Positions 60,882-64,000 of a stretch of DNA of 64,000 nucleotides are shown in pieces. The notes below the pieces were generated by a model, which was given only the letters and a program-made list of their open reading frames with translations, made no database searches and was not told where the DNA came from. The first letter of the stretch is position 1. Each line of letters opens with the position of its first letter. The DNA is from Pseudomonas chlororaphis (GTDB lineage Bacteria; Pseudomonadota; Gammaproteobacteria; Pseudomonadales; Pseudomonadaceae). A program made the position numbers and the translations under genes. Location of the stretch: NCBI GenBank assembly GCA_001023535.1, contig CP011020.1:2307734-2371733 (forward strand). The letters run 5' to 3'.

Positions 60882-62030
60882 TTATTTTGCCAATCCGGCA
60901 ATGCACGGTGACACAAACAGCTCGCCGTGCCAGGCCCCCATCACCGTGCGCCGGCCGACAATCAGCCACATCAGCGCCAGCAACACCACCAGCACGCTGC
61001 CGAACACGTCGAAGAAACCCAACCCCAACAGGTCCGCCAGTTTCAGGGTGGTCAGCGCATACACCCCCAAGGGAAAGGTAAAGCCCCACCAACCGAGATT
61101 GAACGGGATGCCCTCACGCAGGTATCGCGCGGTGATCAGCAGGGCCATCAACATCCACCAGAACCCCAGCCCCCACAGGGTGATGCCCGCCACCAAACCG
61201 AGTCCGGCGGCGATTTCACCCACGCCTGGCAGGCCATTGGCAGCGAAGATCAACGGAGCCTCGCCACCCAGCAGCAACATGCCCAGGGCACCGGTGCCGA
61301 TTGGGCCAAGGGCCAGCCAGCTCGACGCCGCCATGTTTTCGTGAGGCAGTTTGTGCAAGGCCATGCGCAGTAGCAGGATCGTCAGGATGCTGAACGCCAC
61401 CGGCAGGGAAAAGGCCCAGAGCACGTAGCTGGTGATCAACATGATCAGTTGCGCGTGGGCGTCGGCCAAGTGCGGCGCCAACAGCCCGCCGCTGGCGGCG
61501 GCGACTTCAGCGGCCACCACCGGCAGCAGCCATACCGCGGTCATCTGGTCGATCCGGTGTTCCTGGCGAGTGAACATCAGGAAGGGAATCAGCACACCGC
61601 AGGCCAGGGACATGGCTACGTCAACCCACCACAGCGCTTGCGCCAACGGCACCACGGCGTCACCCCAGCGTGGCAGCCCGAACACCAGCAAGCCGTTGAT
61701 GAGGGTCGCCAGCCCCATGGGAATGGTACCGAAGAACATCGAGACCGTTGAGTGGCCGAAAATCCTTCGCGCTTCATCGAAGAACAACCACCAACGGGCC
61801 GCATACAGCCCGGCGAACAGGATGAACAGCAGCGTATTGAACACCCACAACCCTTCACCCACCACACGCAAGGCCGGCACGCTCCCCGGCCATTGCGCCA
61901 AGGCCAGCGCCAGCACGCCGGTGCCCATGGTGACGGCGAACCAGTTGGGGGTGAATTGGCGAATGGCTTCCAGTGGCCTGGGCAAATGGCTCAGGGGACG
62001 CAAGCGGGTCTTGGCGGCACAGCATGGCAT
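60882..62030 (-). CDS. TDT-family transporter (TehA/Mae1/SLAC1 fold)
   Basis: 382 residues with about ten membrane segments. Opening TPNWFAVTMGTGVLALALAQWP is the family hallmark; also STVSMFFGTIPMGLATLINGL and NLGWWGFTFPLGVYALTTLKLAD. Homologues carry tellurite-related anions (TehA), malate (Mae1), sulfite (Ssu1) or chloride (SLAC1). Closest by eye to the Mae1/Ssu1 branch; substrate unknown. About 100 bases upstream of the MFS-acyltransferase gene on the same strand. Confidence 0.85.
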   Translation of the reverse strand: MPCCAAKTRLRPLSHLPRPLEAIRQFTPNWFAVTMGTGVLALALAQWPGSVPALRVVGEGLWVFNTLLFILFAGLYAARWWLFFDEARRIFGHSTVSMFFGTIPMGLATLINGLLVFGLPRWGDAVVPLAQALWWVDVAMSLACGVLIPFLMFTRQEHRIDQMTAVWLLPVVAAEVAAASGGLLAPHLADAHAQLIMLITSYVLWAFSLPVAFSILTILLLRMALHKLPHENMAASSWLALGPIGTGALGMLLLGGEAPLIFAANGLPGVGEIAAGLGLVAGITLWGLGFWWMLMALLITARYLREGIPFNLGWWGFTFPLGVYALTTLKLADLLGLGFFDVFGSVLVVLLALMWLIVGRRTVMGAWHGELFVSPCIAGLAK

Positions 62031-62163
62031 GGCAGAACTCCTGTCCTCGGTTGAGGTGAGGCCATGCTATAGCCGACTCGAATATCTATATAACGGGTAA
62101 TTTCTCTATCTGTTATCGATTTTGCAAATACCTTCATGCCTCCGGTCCACCTTGCCCTACGAC

Positions 62164-64000
62164 TCAAGTGACCCAGACAAACCATTTGTTTGAGAACACC
62201 GGATCCCCTCTGTGATAAAGCGACTTGGCGCTGAAAACGTAGGGGCCTTTGTCAGCGGTTATCGAGAAACGCCAAGTACCGGAGGCTCGATCGGCTGTTG
62301 CCTGGCCGAGACTAGTCATACCCGCGCCCTCGCCGTCATAGATCTCAACTGTATGTCCCTTGCTCGCCTGACCCGATAACGTCAATGCAGCCCTGCTGCT
62401 GTCGCCGCCAGGTGGAATATCGTTGCCCAAGTCGTCCTGAACACTGTCTATGGTCGGTGTAACCAGCTCCACGATCGTAAGCAGGCGCACGTTCGTGAAT
62501 ACAGGGTCACCGCTGTGATAGAGCGATTTAGCGTAGATACTATGGGAGCCTTTCCCCATCGTGAGGTTGCCAATCCAATAACCGGTTTCAGGATGAGCTC
62601 TCGCGAAGCCCCTGGAAACCGGAAGTCCGATACCAGTAATGCTCAAGAGCTCGATTGTCTGGTCCCTGCTTGCCGAACCATATAAGTACAGATAGGTACT
62701 GGTGGTGTAACCGCGGTGCTCCACTGTTTGATGATCTCTGTCTTGAATATCTCTGAGGGTCGGATCGATAAGTGGCACGACCGTCAGGTTGCGTACGTTC
62801 GAATAGACCGTGCCGCTGTGATAGCGCGACTTGGCGTAGAGCCGACAGGCTCCCAACCCGACGGTGATATCGCGGCTCCAGAGACCGGTCGCCTGGTCGG
62901 CTGTCGCCTCTCCTTTGGAGACCGCATCGCCTCCATACCCTTCGAAGACCTCGACTTTTTGGCCTCTGCTGGCCTGGCCCGACAGCTTCAGCGTGGTACT
63001 GACGGTAAGTCCATCCTCTGGAACCTCTTGGTTTTTGGCGTTCTTTACGCTGCCGAGGGTCGGATTGACCAGTTCCACGACCGTAAACTTGCGTACGTTC
63101 GAATACACCGTGCCGCTGTGATAAAGCGATTTGACGTAGAGGCGACGAGCGCCCGTCACGACGGTTATATCGAGGTTCCAGGCACCGCTTGCCGCATCGG
63201 CTGTCACTTGGCCCATGGAAACCGCACCGGCGCCACTGCCGTCGAAGATCTCGACTTTCTGGCCCTTGCTCGCCAGCCCCGACAGTTTCAACGTGGTGCT
63301 GACCGTGACACCCCCTTCCTGAATGTCTTGACGGTTGGCGTCTTTAACGACGTCGAGGGTCGGAGTCACCAGTGCCAGTTTGACCGTATAGGTACGCAGC
63401 GGAAACGTCGTCGCGTCGGCTTCATTCAGGCTTTTGCCGAAGGCCGCCTTGAATTCCACGTCAAGCCGTTTGTTATAACCCAGCGCCTGCCAGTAGTCAT
63501 ACGGCACGCTGGATCGCAGGAAGCCGTTGTCGTATTCGGCCGGCGTAACCCGTGATGGCGCCTGCCAGATGATCCGATCATGCGCCGAGCCATCGGCCTT
63601 GAATCCTTTCAGACGCAGCCACACGTACTGGTCCTGCGCAATGTGTGGCCAGGCATCGACGCGAACATAGGCACCACCGGTCAAGTCGTCGATATCCAGT
63701 TCGGCACCATTGCCGTTCTGCGCGGCCTCGAGGATACGCGGTCGGCTCGGCTCCAGCGCATCGGCAGGCATCGCTTGCACACCCAGCGTCAGTGCGTCGA
63801 ACGGCGGCAGCGGTTCGCCACCGCGCGTGATTGCGAAGGTGACCGTCACCGACTTGCCCAGGTTAAAAGCGATCACCGTCACGGGAATAGGGATCTCGCG
63901 GCTGCCGGGCAGGGCTTGCATCGCCGTGGTGTAGGACCCCTCCCCGGCGACCCCGGCCCAGGTCACGCTGACCTGATCGCCGGGTTGCACACCGTAGTTC
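62164..64000 (-). CDS. Ig-like repeat surface/secreted protein (5' end beyond window)
   Basis: At least 611 residues; the frame is open to the right edge (N-Y-G before the first GTG at 63990), so the start lies outside. The last ~400 residues are four tandem repeats of about 101 residues, starting near plus positions 63366, 63069, 62766 and 62463. Each opens with x-x-P-T-L/I-x-x-V/I-x-D/N, holds S-G-x-A-S-K/R-G-Q-x-V-E-I/V and ends with Y-A-K-S-L/R-Y-H-S/R-G. Beta-sandwich (bacterial Ig-like) fold, typical of surface adhesins. The part before the repeats (PGDQVSVTWAG) is also beta-rich. No terminal anchor is seen. Confidence 0.75.
   Translation of the reverse strand, partial: NYGVQPGDQVSVTWAGVAGEGSYTTAMQALPGSREIPIPVTVIAFNLGKSVTVTFAITRGGEPLPPFDALTLGVQAMPADALEPSRPRILEAAQNGNGAELDIDDLTGGAYVRVDAWPHIAQDQYVWLRLKGFKADGSAHDRIIWQAPSRVTPAEYDNGFLRSSVPYDYWQALGYNKRLDVEFKAAFGKSLNEADATTFPLRTYTVKLALVTPTLDVVKDANRQDIQEGGVTVSTTLKLSGLASKGQKVEIFDGSGAGAVSMGQVTADAASGAWNLDITVVTGARRLYVKSLYHSGTVYSNVRKFTVVELVNPTLGSVKNAKNQEVPEDGLTVSTTLKLSGQASRGQKVEVFEGYGGDAVSKGEATADQATGLWSRDITVGLGACRLYAKSRYHSGTVYSNVRNLTVVPLIDPTLRDIQDRDHQTVEHRGYTTSTYLYLYGSASRDQTIELLSITGIGLPVSRGFARAHPETGYWIGNLTMGKGSHSIYAKSLYHSGDPVFTNVRLLTIVELVTPTIDSVQDDLGNDIPPGGDSSRAALTLSGQASKGHTVEIYDGEGAGMTSLGQATADRASGTWRFSITADKGPYVFSAKSLYHRGDPVFSNKWFVWVT

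Overview
The window is a piece of a Pseudomonas chromosome, most likely the P. fluorescens group. The evidence is high-GC coding with Pseudomonas-type codon use, about a dozen REP/REPIN palindromes built on the GTGGGAGCGAGCTTGCTCGCGA type core, and gene blocks I recognise from other pseudomonads: prmB / cysteine hydrolase / Smr / folE; minCDE-rluA-apeB; prc-EAL/GGDEF; tRNA Val-Asp / rdgC. Most of it is core genome. Short accessory patches are inserted between these blocks.

Layout. 1-8.8 kb: end of an alpha/beta hydrolase gene, prmB, a cysteine-hydrolase-fold protein, an Smr nuclease and folE. Between Smr and folE lies a ~1.9 kb accessory patch with a YafO-like toxin, its partner and an integrase fragment. 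A divergent aminotransferase/MarR pair follows. 9-23.3 kb: a purine permease, a LysE exporter, a two-gene toxin-like locus (a 1239-aa RTX/pore-domain protein and a 532-aa partner), then the urate-to-glyoxylate cluster uraH | puuE-uraD-alc-allA-puuD and a Tsx-like porin. 23.4-31.5 kb: patatin, lauroyl acyltransferase, minCDE, rluA, a glycosyltransferase-like protein, an M18 aminopeptidase. 31.5-38 kb: a GntR/UTRA-controlled ABC importer with two phosphatase-like enzymes. 38-44 kb: a VMO-I-fold secreted protein, quinone oxidoreductase, prc and an EAL/CBS/GGDEF protein.

44-50.7 kb is the most rearranged stretch: an IS481-type remnant, a 16-G tract, an apparently frameshifted immunity gene, a 1550-aa Rhs toxin, a frameshifted Sel1 gene and a small XRE operon. 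50.8-58.8 kb: a DUF1232 protein with an inverted pair of DnaA boxes upstream, an FKBP lipoprotein, a RoxA-like dihaem cytochrome with a catalase-like partner, duplicated tRNA-Val/tRNA-Asp genes, rdgC, a bile-acid-symporter-family protein, and a guanidine-II riboswitch with its guanidinium exporter. 58.9-64 kb: an MFS-acyltransferase fusion, a TehA/SLAC1-type transporter and an incomplete Ig-like repeat protein.

Working together: the purine genes form a complete route from imported purine/urate to ureidoglycolate. The permease gene and the uraH/puuE divergent promoter carry the same TTGTATACAA palindrome, which suggests one shared regulator. Min proteins, RdgC, PrmB, RluA and Prc are housekeeping. 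The RTX/532-aa locus, the YafO pair and the Rhs/immunity locus are the competitive or accessory cargo. All family names were assigned by reading translations and motifs; no database search was run.
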